Source of the DNA: Amphiura filiformis
Lineage: Eukaryota; Echinodermata; Ophiuroidea; Amphilepidida; Amphiuridae
Assembly (NCBI RefSeq): GCF_039555335.1
Contig: NC_092646.1
Coordinates: 23,934,893 to 23,998,892 of the forward strand
DNA: 64,000 bases
Reading direction: 5' to 3'
A program made the translations under genes and the position numbers. The number at the start of each line of letters is the position of its first letter. Within the stretch, counting starts at the first letter, position 1. Below are positions 1-12,600 of this stretch, piece after piece. The notes under the pieces are model-generated. The model was not told the origin of the DNA. It ran no database searches and was given only the letters and a program-made list of their open reading frames with translations.

Positions 1-1027
1 TAGGTGTTTGGAAATATTGGTACTTTTGTGTTTTAGGAAGGATATGTAAACGACAGATAACACCAAAAAATATGAACAAATTATTTCTAAACTGTGTTAA
101 GTCTGCAAACCATTATGCTTCTCATTTTCAAGAACGCTGGTTAACAATAAGCAGACTATTGTCTCATTTCGTAAACAAAAGCCCAGACAGTATTGTTACC
201 TTGCGTTCGCTTTATAATCATTCACCCAACTGAAACTATAATACCAGCTCATTGTTCATTGCACAGGTAAAACAGACACAAGTGCAGTGTGTATTTAACC
301 AGAGAAGATCTGATGTAACATAGTTGAGCTGTTTTCATTGAGTGTTATCTTGGTTTAATAGCTTTTAATGTGGTTTAAGTCCTTCAAAGGTCGTGGTGAA
401 TTCTACTGTAGACATGACTGCATCATGATTATTTTAAAGTCAACAACATTCAACAATATGATCACCGTGATAGTATGACAGTATCAGTAGTGGGTGTCAG
501 TGATCCTGGCCTGACACAGTAGACAAACAAACAAACACGCCACACACATGGCACATGCATGCAAGATAACATTGACTATACACTAATCAAACAATGGTAT
601 TGATCCTGTACAACTGTTTGTGGTTTATTTACATTCGATTCATTTAAAATCCACATAGTAAACATTAATTTTGGCAAGAGTTTTCTCTCTCTGGAACGAT
701 GATGCATCAACTGGCTCCGCGTAATGAAAAGATCTAACATGATTGGTCAATTTAGCTCCGCGAAGCGAAAAGTAAGCTACGCGTAGCAGCTCCACGTTGT
801 GGCGGTTACGGCCAGCCATATACTGATCATGCGAAAATCGTAAAACATAGAATAGAAACAGTGTGGCCGGCTCTCAAAATCTCAAATTGTATGCATAGCC
901 TGAGTCGCACGGCCTATCTCGAACAAAATAGCTCAAAATCACCATGCGTAGTTGTTGAAAACGTGAGGATTTATCGTACTACCACGGCAATTTTTAAGAC
1001 GAAGATATAGGGATGATGATGGTGTGA
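1..1027. other. No gene seen
   Basis: No open frame with codon-like character and no recognisable domain. Short ACAAACAAACA and CACACA stretches lie near 520-545. A GCGAAGCGAAAAG/CTACGCGTAGC palindromic stretch lies around 745-790. Confidence 0.6.
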
Positions 1028-1180
1028 GGGATCTATACGATGATTTTGTTTTTTGGGTGGATCACCGCATAGGCATTTTACACATAAAATACACGTAACC
1101 CACACACAACGCAATTGAATAACAGACCAGCAGTGCCGCTTGGTTACCAGTTGTTCTCATTTATGTAATCAGCAATTGGA
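1028..1180 (+). repeat. Long direct repeat, copy 1 (153 bp)
   Basis: Begins GGGATCTATACGATGATTTT and ends ATCAGCAATTGGA. It is almost identical over its whole length (one base shorter T run in the other copy) to 1803-1954. The two copies bracket the tandem array 1190-1760. Confidence 0.92.
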
Positions 1181-1762
1181 TGTTGACTGTATCCAGTTTC
1201 ATGTTCATACAACAGTTTTTAGTAATATGACCCCTGGGTGACCCCAAAATGACCTTCCCAAAATTTTGATTCCAAATGTTGATTGTACCCACCAAGTTTC
1301 ATGTCCATACGACAGTTTTTAGTAATTTGACCTCGGATGACCCCTGATGACCCCAAAATGACCTTCCCAAAATTTGACTCCAAATGTTGACTGTACCCAC
1401 CAAGTTTCATGCCCATACGACAATTTTAGTAATTTGACCTCAGGTGACCCTGGATGACCTCAAAATGACCTTCCCAAAAATTTGACTCCAAAGGTTGACT
1501 GTACCCACCTAGTTTCATGCCCATACGACAATTTTTAGTATCTTCCCAAAATTTGACTTTAAATGTTGACCCACCAAGTTTCATGCCCATACTTGTTTTT
1601 AGTAATTTGACCTCAGATGACCCCTGGGTGACCCCAGATGACCTTCCCAAAATTTGACTCCAAATGTTGACTGTACCCACAGTTTCATGCCCCTACAACA
1701 GTTTTTGCAAATTTGACCTCAGATGACCCCTGATGACCTCAGGTGACCTTGACCCACTAACC
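1181..1762 (+). repeat. Tandem array, unit about 105 bp, five to six units
   Basis: Units share AGTAATTTGACCTC, GATGACCCC, AAAATGACCTTCCCAAAA, TTTGACTCCAAATGTTGAC and CCACCAAGTTTCATG. Phase marks (ACA[G/A]TTTTTAGTA) fall at about 1210, 1312, 1420, 1526, 1594 and 1698. One unit is therefore internally deleted (68 bp) and the others run 102-108 bp. Confidence 0.88.
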
Positions 1763-1802
1763 AATACAAACTTATGCTGGGGTCAAGATGCACCTAGAAC
1801 CA

Positions 1803-1954
1803 GGGATCTATACGATGATTTTGTTTTTGGGTGGATCACCGCATAGGCATTTTACACATAAAATACACGTAACCCACACACAACGCAATTGAATAACAGA
1901 CCAGCAGTGCCGCTTGGTTACCAGTTGTTCTCATTTATGTAATCAGCAATTGGA
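1803..1954 (+). repeat. Long direct repeat, copy 2 (152 bp)
   Basis: Second copy of 1028-1180. The near identity implies a recent segmental duplication, unequal exchange, or a haplotype join in the assembly. Confidence 0.92.
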
Positions 1955-3870
1955 GCCTACAAAATGTGGTGCATTTATAGTGTACGGTACTAACATGTGA
2001 TATCGGGAATTGACACAAATTTTACGGTAAAAAAATCAGTCATAGGCCTACACAGAAAGGATAAAATTCGAATTGAGAAAATATTGTATGTGTGACTTGT
2101 TGTACTAAAGATGCATCCACCCACCAAGTTAGAGGAACATGCTTCCCCTACTATGCTAGTCTGAGGTGCTCTGATGATATACTCTGACGATAACACTCCG
2201 ATCGCCATTCAATCTAAGTTTTGTAGGCCACTGGGACAACGGAATCACTACGTGAACGAGCTACTACTACACAGACAGACAAACAGATTCTAGTGAATTA
2301 AATAGTGATGATCAGTTGTAGCGACTACAAATCACGAATTGAACCCACTCCCTTATGCAGTGTTTGTGACCAAAACTTACAGCATAACAGCATTACTTTA
2401 TCAAATTCGGAAGACTGAACATCGGCACTATCGCCGTTTCATACAGTCACTTCCGGGTCCATTTTATCACTATCTGCGCCATCAATCCATTTCAGAATCC
2501 GAATTGATGCAGAATTTATCCTCATCTATCAAACACTCATGATTTTCTTATTCATCTGAAACATTTGCGACATATTTATGATATTAAATGTTGGCAAAAC
2601 TGCATCACTGCAACTGCATCGAAAAGATACGACTCTAGATTGTTTATCATAAACACATGGGCAAATGATAAAGGGCCGAGATACCTGTGAGATCCTGAAT
2701 ACATGAATGGTCAGTCTATACTCTCTACACGGCCGCTGGGGTTCGGATCGCTCCACTTCTAGTGTGAGCGAGCGGGCCAAAGCGGCTGATGTAGAGACTG
2801 AAAATTATATTCATTCATAAAACTCACGGCGCGTCGATTATACTACGGGTGACGTCGTATGAATTGAAAACATCAGCAAATAAATTTTTGACATTTTCTT
2901 TCCAGATTTATGAAGAAAATATGAATGTTTTTCAACAGATCATCAAATTACTTTATTATATTTTTTTTCAATTGGTAGCGTTACCCACACGCTTTATAAT
3001 TATATATTGCTCCCACGCTTTTTAGAAACCCACCCTTTATTCCGCAAAATTGTAATTTTTACAGATTTTCAGAATTCCCAACCCACGCTGTAGAAAGCGT
3101 GCCAGACAAACAATGATAATGAATAGCCAGATGTGACCTTCGCTGTCGAGACGTTGTTTTCAGGGTTGTTAAACCCGCGATTTGGTAACCCAATTAGGCG
3201 ACTTTTGAAGATTTTCCCGGGACAATTTCCTGCCCCATAGAATACAAAGGGAAAAGAAAAAAAATGGGCGACTTTTCGATTATTTGACCTGCGATTCGGG
3301 CTGAATTTTTTTGGCAACCCTGGTTATTTAGCGTTAATTTAACTAAATTACTACGCCGCTGGTCTCTAAATATTTTGAAGTGTTGTCCCATGGTAACAAA
3401 ACTCCTGAGAACTCAATAAACAATCTGGACAAAGGAATCATCCAATCACGTTTCTATCCATGTGAGATCACCGCAAAATTCATGATAAAAGGTCACTTTC
3501 CCAAAGAAAATAGTGCAATCCGTCAATTCCCGCCATGATCTCACAACTTAAATTACTCAGACCAAAATAATCTCTAGCGCATACAGGGAACCAAGCAAAA
3601 CGATAGAAATGACTTGTTTCTCATGACGACTTTTGACTTCTCTCACTTCAAAATAAGTACTTTCCCCACCCCAAATTCACTTCTAAAGGAGTGCAATCGA
3701 TTGCTAAATAACTAAGCAAACCTTGGAACGTAATTTCAAAGCCAGATATCATACACAAAAGAAGCCTTAGCATAAAAAGCAATAATGCAAGTGGCCAAAA
3801 TATGTAGCAAAAATACAGTCCTCACTGACTGCAATGACTAAGGCTCACTAGCTCCGCTAAGAGCCAAAAA
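1955..3870. other. No gene seen
   Basis: Several 65-84-codon frames show no domain, splice context or mutual agreement. A CRE-like TGACGTCG lies at about 2849. Nothing else is supportable. Confidence 0.55.
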
Positions 3871-4267
3871 CATTAGACGTTAACATATTAGTGGGCCTGC
3901 AGTGATGGGCTTTTGGTCTGAGGACCCGTCTTATATCTAACACGGGTATTTGTTAGGGGGAAATAAAACTAAATAATTATAAAACATTAGACGTTAACAT
4001 ATCAGTGGGCCTGCAGTGATGGGCTTTTGGTCTGAGGACCCGTCTTATATCTAACACGGGTATTTGTTAGGGGGAAATAAAACTAAATAATAAAACATTA
4101 GATGTTAACATACCAGTGGGCCTGTAGTGATGGGCTTTCGGCCCGAGGACCTGATCTAACACTGGTTTTTGGTATCTCTAAGGGGAAATAAACTTAAATA
4201 ATAAAATTCAGATGTTTACATATCAGCGGGCCTGCAGTGATGGGCTTTTGGTCCGAGGACGTGCCTT

Positions 4268-4617
4268 CAGTGGCGTAACCAGCGGGGGGGCTGGAGCCCC
4301 CCCAATTTGAACCCTTGCCCCCTGTTTGCCCCCCACCAAATGAAAAAGTTAAAGTAGGCCTACTTCTGAGAGTTATTAATTAACCTCATATCTGGTCATT
4401 TTAACCTTAAAAAACACAAATTTGTGCGCGCTTCGCGCACATTTATTCCACTTTTTTACCATATGTCACCAGTTTAGCTTCAATATGCCAAAACTTTTCA
4501 CAAGATTTGTACCATACACTTCTTTTGTCGCCAAAAGGTGCTGGATTCCTGCCCCCTCATTTATTATGTTTGCCCCCGCTTGCCCCCCCCAAATGAAAAT
4601 GTCTAGTTACGCCACTG
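4268..4617. mobile_element. hAT-like non-autonomous element, 8-bp target duplication
   Basis: Terminal inverted repeats are CAGTGGCGTAACC and (G)TTACGCCACTG. The flanks CGTGCCTT at 4260-4267 and 4618-4625 form an exact 8-bp duplication, the hAT signature. It is C/G-run rich near both ends and has a GCGCGCTTCGCGC palindrome at 4424-4438. No transposase is present. It sits inside a unit of the 110-bp array, which proves insertion after the array existed. Confidence 0.9.
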
Positions 4618-4746
4618 CGTGCCTTACATCTAACACGGGCCTTTGGCATCTCTTAGGGGAAATAAACTTAAATAATAAAACATAAGACATTAACATATCA
4701 GTGGGCCTCCAGTGATGGGTTTTTGGTCTGAGGAGGACCTGACCTA

Positions 4747-4958
4747 TAGACGAATCTGACGAGCCACATTCCTACACCTCACTGGCGGCCATAGTTTACC
4801 GCTCCCGTGACGAGGTGCAAGTGCTATGCGCTCCGATGCGCTCGCGATATTGGGTGTCTTGGATCGCAATCCAAACAGAGTAAGCTAGTTTGGCGCGGAT
4901 GGCCCCCAGCTATGGCCGACTTAATCCTGACTATCACTTGGCTCGTCAGATTCGTCTA
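4747..4958. mobile_element. Tc1/mariner-like MITE with TA target site
   Basis: The ends TAGACGAATCTGACGAGCCA and GGCTCGTCAGATTCGTCTA are perfect inverted repeats. Each is flanked by TA (4745-4746, 4959-4960). Inner sequences GGCGGCCATAG and CTATGGCCG also pair. It lies inside a unit of the 110-bp array; a relative is at 22681-22978. Confidence 0.88.
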
Positions 4959-5560
4959 TATCTGGCACTGGTATTTGTTAGGGGGAAATAAACTTAAATA
5001 ATAAACATTAGATGTTAACATATCAGTTGCCTGCAGTGCTGGGCTTTTGGTCCGAGGACCTGCCCTATATCTAACACTGGTATTTGTTGGGGGGAAATAA
5101 ACTTAAATAATAAACATTAGACGTTAACATATCAGTTGCCTGCAGTGCTGGGCTTTTGGCCTGAGGGCCTGCCCTATATCTAGCACTGGTATTTGTTACG
5201 AGGAAATAAACTTAAATAATAAACATTAGACGTTAACATATCAGTTGCCTGCAGTGATGGGCTTTTGGCCTGAGGACCTGCCTTATTTCCAGCATTGGTC
5301 TTTGGTATTTCTTAGGGGAAATAAACTTAATCAACATTAGACGTCAACATATCAGTTGCCTGCAGTGATGGGCTGTTGGTCTGAAGATCTGTCTTATATC
5401 TAACAGTCTTGTCTGTGTTATATCTTAGGAGAAATGAACTTCAATAATAAACTTAAGACATTAACATATCAACAGGCCTCCAGTGATGAGCTTTTAGCCT
5501 GAGGACCTGCCTTATATCTAACACTGGTCTTTGGTATCTATATGTATTAGGGGAAATAAT

Positions 5561-6431
5561 TGTAAAGAAAGAATAAATAAAAGACACAAAACTAATATCA
5601 CATAAACGAAGCGGACTTTGCATTCATTTTCAAAATTTTAATTGGTTTCATGATCATTCTAAAAATCCACATACAGGAATTGTGTTGGTTTCTTATGCTT
5701 GTGCTGGACTAACCATGGTCAAGGCACTGCTGGACAGGGTATCAAATTGGCTGTAAATATCTAAGAATTTCCTATAATATGGGCATCTAAATTGCTCTGA
5801 AAATCACAGAAAAGGTATCAAATTCCTTTCTACCAGACCTGAAGGGGTAGTAAATCTTTTAGTGATTTTAATTTCTTTATCACCAGAAAATGTTGTTCTT
5901 TTAAATAATTTTCGTCCCATTGAGGGTTATCTAAGCACAAGCATGGGAGTTTAACTAAGATCCCAGAAACCACTCCCTTTAGACAATACCTTTTTTTAAA
6001 AAACCCTTCAGAAACAAGACTTTTATTTTAAATCACATTGTTATGACTGCTATTTCAAACACTTCAAGACTTGATGGATTCGATGTGATATCACTGGTCG
6101 ATTTCAAATAAGAATCTGATGCAGCATTAAGGCTAGTCGGAGCAGTGCCTGATCTAGTAGTGTTTGTGCTCAAATATTGAGAAAAATAAAGCCCACACTC
6201 ATTAATAAAAGACTCCTGGTCTTCTGTTGTCTCTGCTTATCCTGGGACTCACTTTGTCTGTACTTCCTGTCACTTCAAGTTTGGTAGTGCTTTTACATCA
6301 TTTTGCTGCATGTGTGCGGACAAACCACCCTTGTATGGTTAACACAGGCGATTCAAAATTGCAACCAGCGAAAGAGGCAACTATGTCACTACCAAACTCC
6401 AGGTGTCACACAGTAGGTGACAATGCATAAC
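5561..6431. other. Downstream of BRIX1; nothing supportable
   Basis: This probably includes BRIX1 3' UTR or intergenic DNA. A minus-strand AATAAA lies at 6022-6027. No domain is seen in the short frames. Confidence 0.5.
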
Positions 6432-6602
6432 TGGCTTTTCCACATTATATCCATGCATCCCCTGCAAAAGACATGACCTTAATCTTCCACAAAGGGAGTG
6501 TGAATTTCAAATGGGGTTACCTGAATGGGTGACTCCATTTGAAATCTACACCCCTCATATCTTCCATAGGGGGTGTATGGGTTTCAACTGGAATAGCCCA
6601 TT
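6432..6602. mobile_element. GGAATAGCCCA palindromic MITE, copy a (worn left end)
   Basis: The right arm CATAGGGGGTGTATGGG...GGAATAGCCCATT and the centre GGGGTTACCTGAATGGGTGACTCC match other copies. The left arm is degraded before GACATGACCTTAATCTTCC. It ends only about 33 bp from the BRIX1 stop, so it lies in the BRIX1 3' UTR or just beyond. Confidence 0.82.
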
Positions 6603-6634
6603 ATGCACAAATCACAACAACATATAATAGCATA

Positions 6635-9600
6635 TCATGATTGGTCCGTTTCAAAGACTTCTTCAAGAGTCTGTGCATTGAATGTGACATCTGGTCTTCT
6701 CTCCTCCCTGCCCATCTTGGCTGCCACTTTATCTTGGTATTTACTGGACATCATCTTCTTCAGCTCACGTCGTTGCTAATGTTGAGAAACAAAAAGAAAT
6801 GGGAAAGGAAAGAGATATAATTATCAAGTTTATATTTAGAGAATAAAGGTATTATTTTTAGCTCCTGTTAAGCATCTATTGTCTCTTCATACACTCCTTT
6901 ATCAAAGCAGCCAATCAGAAAAGCTGTTAGAAAAGTAAGCGGTGTGCATTGATTGTGTATAATGTGCACTTTGTGTACTATGCACAGTGTTTCACATGAG
7001 TTCGCGTCACATAGGATTGATTCATTTGCCAGGCAGGTTGATGCATTTATATTTGGTTCTATTTTCCAACATATTTACTGAACATTTGTTATAAAAACAG
7101 CAAAAAGCATGTTTTTTTCTTCTCGTGTATGAAATAGGTTAATAAACATGTATTACTTGTTGCTTTAGATGCATCAACATCAGCGCACATGCATTATTTT
7201 GTCTAATTTCTCTCCCCACAAGTAACACACGTTCATTAACCTATAAATATAACACGGGTGACATCATTATGTTAAGTAAAACAATGAGGTTTCGCCATGT
7301 TGTTTTACGTCAAAAATAATGATGTCGTCCGTATTATATGAGACGATAGATGCACAACAGCGGCTAAAATAATACCTTTTATCAGCTTATAAAGCATACA
7401 GAAGTTTACCCAAATCAAAGTATGTCCCCTCCTTTTCTGCCTGCCATACTTCAAAAAGCCTTTATAATTATAACATGATGAGATTCAACATAATTTCACT
7501 GTGAATAAGGATACAGGCTGTATCAAAATGATGATATAGGTACCCATCAGTTTGATTATATATTAGACTGCCACTGCTACCTTATTTATAGATAAATGTT
7601 ATAAAAGGTCACAAAACTATAAATCCTGGGCATTTCAAATCCAATTTCAGCGACAGGATTGTCAAAAAACATCACATATCACGGTTGTTTGATGGGATCA
7701 TTTATTAGTTTTTCAAACAAAACATCATGTATAACCAACTTTTAGGCTTAAACACCTAAAAGTGATATCATGCTAATGTATACAGATGCTTTTGAGTCGT
7801 TCTCAACTTTAATTTCCCCTCTTTTACAAAATTATTCATTTTTATAGTATTTTTGAAGCTTTTTTGGATATAAAATGTATGTATTAATGCGCAAATTGGT
7901 GGTGCTATTTAGTTACTGGAAATTACCCTTTTAAGCTTTTAATACAAATAATTCCTTTTGTTGTTTGATAAAAATATGTTTATAAAATGTCCTTGTTGCT
8001 TGTTCCACCTATTCCAGCTATTTTAATGGCGGTATTAATCACCTAACCCTTGCAAATAAAGAAATATGATTTAGGGTAAATAGCGCCATCTATAGTTTGC
8101 ATTTAGTTAATAATGAAGCCAATTCTATATACGAAGAGCTTGTTTCCAAAAGGCGCTAAATCCATATTAGTGAAATGGGAGAAAATCATCGTTTTTTAAA
8201 TTAAAAGCCTTATTGGTATTTATTCATTTATTTTTTGGTTTTAAATGTTAGTTCTCATGTCAGTAACTACAAAAACACCAATTTTTGAGATCCTGATTAT
8301 AATATTTAATTGTAAGTATTCTTTTATTAAACAGCTTGAAGTGGATTTAGCGCCTTTTGGAAACAAAATATCCAATAACCGTGGATTTAGCGCCTTTTGG
8401 AAACAAAATATTCAATGATATTCAAAATAATTTGCTATATTAAACGAAATACACACAAATATTTTTTTATAAAGCAAACTGCACTTTATTTCAACAATGT
8501 AATGATATTTATTCACCAAAAGCTTGAAAATGTGAAAAAATTGTGCAAATTTTTTTCAAAAAAAATTTTCAACGAAAATTCGGTCAAATCATGCAATTTT
8601 ACACGCAAAATGTTGTCTGTGCTTGCTGGCGGTGTACTAGTGTATGTACATGTTGAAATTCTAAACTTTTGTGATTAAATTTTGATCAATAGTTGCCTTG
8701 TCAACAGGAGAATAGTCCTATGCAATTTTAGTCTTTAATTTCCTACTGAGCACGGTGATTGGTCGAATGGATTTAGCGCCTTTTGGAAAAAAACTGAAAT
8801 GGAGTTAGCGCCTTTTGGAAAAAAAAAAAGTCAAAATTCTGGCCCACCCTGTAATGGGATTAAGCTCCTTTTGGAAAAAATAGTTTGATTCCGTGAAACT
8901 AATGCCGTAACACTATACATTGGTACCAATAACTCAATTTTTTCCAAAAGTGGATTTAGCGCCTTTTGGAACCAAGCTCTTACATCAAACAGCCGTGATA
9001 TAGAGACGACAGTCCAGTTAAGTTGTCCGAAGATATGAGACACTTTTTTTTTCATTTTCAGCCTATTTCACAAGTTGGCCTCAAATGACCTTTGACCTTA
9101 GTGTGTGACCTTGAACTGTCACATAAAAGTTCCTATAGTGTAGCTATGGCCAAAAATTGGATTTGAACTGTTCATGCAAGTCCAGATTTTTAATTTTCAG
9201 CCTATAGATTTACAAGTTGACCTCTAATGATCTGTGACCTCAGAATGTGACCTTGGATATCACCAATACATGAAGTCATAATGCAGCTATTGCCCAAATT
9301 TGGTTGCAATAGGATTTAAACTCTTCATACAAGACCAAATTTTAACCAAAAGCCATACATAATTGTTGACAGGCAAAACACACACTGATGGACGTACAAC
9401 TCATGATGCCATAAGCTTTTTCTTTCGGAAGACACAGGGCCGGATTTACCATCCCCAAATTTTGGGGGCCCCCAAATTGCCCTGTGCAGTGTCCATCTTC
9501 CATTTTAGCCGAAAAACACATGTGTTGGGCCAAATCAGGGTACAAAAATTGCAAAATTTTGCGCGCTTCGCGCGCACTGCCTGTTATAGGCCTATAGCAA

Positions 9601-12600
9601 AATTCAGCTTCAATTTGGGCTAAAATAATTTAAAATTGAATTTTTGCGCACGCTTCGCGCGCAAATTTCCTAGTAAAGTCTAAAAACTTGGCTACTTGAG
9701 TGCACATGCCTTCCTGACGGTGCGTTTGGGGGCCTCCCAATTTTGGCCTGGCCCAGGGCCCCCAAAAAGGTAAATCCGGCCCTGGGAAGACATAAAAATT
9801 ATGTTCACATTAATATATCCATTTGAATCCACACACCCTGTATGGAAGACATGACCATAATCTTCATTCCAAATATATGCACAATATTACCAAGTGAATC
9901 ATGAGAAATAATAATTGGGAACACAATTGGTATCCCTTTAATACCTACACAATAAACTGAATCTAAACAAAAGGGGAATTCCCGATTTGAATAAACGTGA
10001 TGAGTTGGCAAGTTAAAATATTGAAATAATAGGAACCAGTTTATTTTCAGAATTTTAAAAATAGCAACCAGTTTATTTTTGGAATTTTAAAATTTCATTG
10101 ATTATTAATCTGATATTATAACTTTACTAAAAGGAAAGCAATAAAAGAAAGAGAGTTTAAATTATCTGAAACTTTAAAATAATACACCTTTTCCATGTAT
10201 ACTATTTTATTTTGTCCAAAAGATCTGAACTAAAGATGCGAAGATTACTATTGCAGTGAAAATAATAAACTGGGAAATTCCAAATTCAAAGTCAGATTAT
10301 CACGGCTGATTGAGCAATTATTGTTTATGTTAACTATGATTTGGTCACAAACAGACAGGTCTATGTATAGCCTCAATATCAAAGACACCTTCTTAAGATG
10401 AACACAAAATTCAACCAACCCACAGATAACCTGTCACAATGCCACTTGGGGATGAGTTTCTGATGCCTGGAATTACTGAATTTGGGTGACAGGGTTGCCA
10501 TATACATGTATGCACCTAATCCACACAATTGGGCTAGAATTGAGATGCCAAGGTCATGGGTTTGTCACCCAACAAGGAGATCTACAACACTGAAGTCTAG
10601 ATTCATGTATATTGTATAGCTCAATTGCAAAATATCACACCTAGATCGAAACCAAAATACTGTAAGTTTTGGATTTGGGGAATATTTTGTCAACAGAACA
10701 TTGTTTTGTAACAATCAGATTTGTTTAGGCAAAACTTGTCTTCAAACTTCAATATGTACCGTACATACCCCAGCAATGGACCAGATTGGTTAAGTTTACG
10801 ATAAGGAAGTAGAAAGTACATACAACTTTTGGGTTCAACTTCAACGTATCCATTCGAGGTAAGTGTGTGCATGTGAAATAATCCAACATAATAATGGTGA
10901 TTGAATAACTACATTTCAAAAAGCATTTTCCCCCTACATGTAAATCTTTCTTTTATTTTTGAAATATATTACACAGGTCACAGGTCATTGAACTTGGACT
11001 TATACTGGTATACCTTTAAAATAGTAAAATCAAATATCTTACTGTGTTTTCAAATCCTAAGGAAAGATAATTTTCAATTACCTAGGCAACCGATTACCTG
11101 GTGAAAGTGAGCTATATTGTACAGTACTTGCTACACCGCAAAAAATTGATAATAAGCATACGAGTTGCTTGGACACAAACAAATTTTAAGGATAGTTTGT
11201 TAAAACTTTTAATTTTTTTTTTCTTTTAATTTACAAATATCTGTGTATGTGCCTATTAACGAGTTGATCGGACAAGAACAAATTTTGAGGGTAGTTTAAA
11301 AAAAAAATGAAAAAGTTTAACAAACTACCCTAATTTTTTTTCTTGTTTGAACAACTCGTTAATAGGCACATATGCTTATTATCAAATTTTTACGGCATGT
11401 GATCCTCAGCAACTTTTTCTTTGTTAAGCATGCTTGACAGTTTGTTTCTTTTCAGCTAATAATTTTGAATGCCAGACAAGATACATAACGTAATAGCCAG
11501 GGCCGTTCCTAGGGATTTTGCCACCCTAGGCAAAGCCTCTCCCTACCATCCCACCAAAGGATACCAAAAAGTGATAAGGGGGGTTACCCCCTTGAAAACT
11601 CATCAGTTTTGACCTATTTGTACTGCCCATTTTTTCTTCTTTTTATCCGCCCTCATTTTTTCTTCCCTTTTCTTTCTCCATTCCCATTTTTTTTTTTTCT
11701 CGCCCCTCTGCATTTGCCACCCTAGGCGACCGCCTTACCTAGCCTAATGGTCGGAACGGCCCTGGTGTTTGCATCTCTTGGTCCAATTTCCAAGGAGGGT
11801 CTTATAAAGCAAATTCTTAATACTGTTTAACATTTTACTTTTAAATCCAGATGCATCAAGATGGGTGCTTCAGTTACTAAACTAGATACGGGCAATATTG
11901 ACTTAAAAGAATGCATTGGAGAAGGTGGATTTGGATCTGTCCGACGTGTCAAATTTAAAAAGCCCTACAAAGGATACACAGAAGCTGCCGGCAAAACAGT
12001 AGTTCATGAGTTTGCAAGCAAAGAGGTTGAAGTAATGAGCAAACTTTATCATCCAAACATAGTGAAGTTACTTGGGATTTGTGAAAACCTAGGTGCTAAA
12101 CTCATTGTAATGGAATATGCACCTAATGGTTCATTGCATGATTACCTAAAAGATCCAACGAAGCCTCTTCCATATGAGCTGCAAAAAAAGTGGGCAAAAG
12201 AATCGGCACTTGCAATCAAATATCTCCACGGACATGACTTCCTGCACAGGGACATTAAGCCCCAAAACTGCCTTCTCTTTCAAGACAACCTCTTGAAGTT
12301 GTGCGATTTTGGTCTTGCACGTGAGATAGAAAAGTCGCAGACAACATCCAGCCGGAAAGGAACCTACCGCTACATGGCACCAGAAATTCATGTGGGCAAT
12401 AAGCATGGAAGGGCTATCTACTCAAAACCAGCTGATATATGGGCTTATGGGATGCTACTACTAGCTATCTGCACAAGGAAACCACCATTTCAGCGATTGG
12501 AATGGCACAGGGTAGTCTTTGAAGTTGGCAATGGAGCCAAGCCATCAATACCTGAAGGCTGTCCCAAAGATCTGTCAGATATCATGCAGCAGTGCCGGAA

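Larger units (their letters stand above)
3871..5560 (+). repeat. Tandem array, unit about 110 bp, roughly ten units, with two transposon insertions
   Basis: Units begin CATTAGACGTTAACATATCAG, continue with CCTGCAGTGATGGGCTTTTGG and end GGGGAAATAAACTTAAATAATAAA. Starts fall near 3871, 3985, 4096, 4206, 4681, 5005, 5113, 5226, 5332 and 5451. The first two units are almost identical. Units 4 and 5 are interrupted by the elements at 4268-4617 and 4747-4958. Confidence 0.93.

Noticed and set aside
8397-8678. 93-codon plus-strand frame
   Set aside because: It lies inside the GGATTTAGCGCC element, is A/T-rich with many Lys/Phe/Ile, and has no domain.
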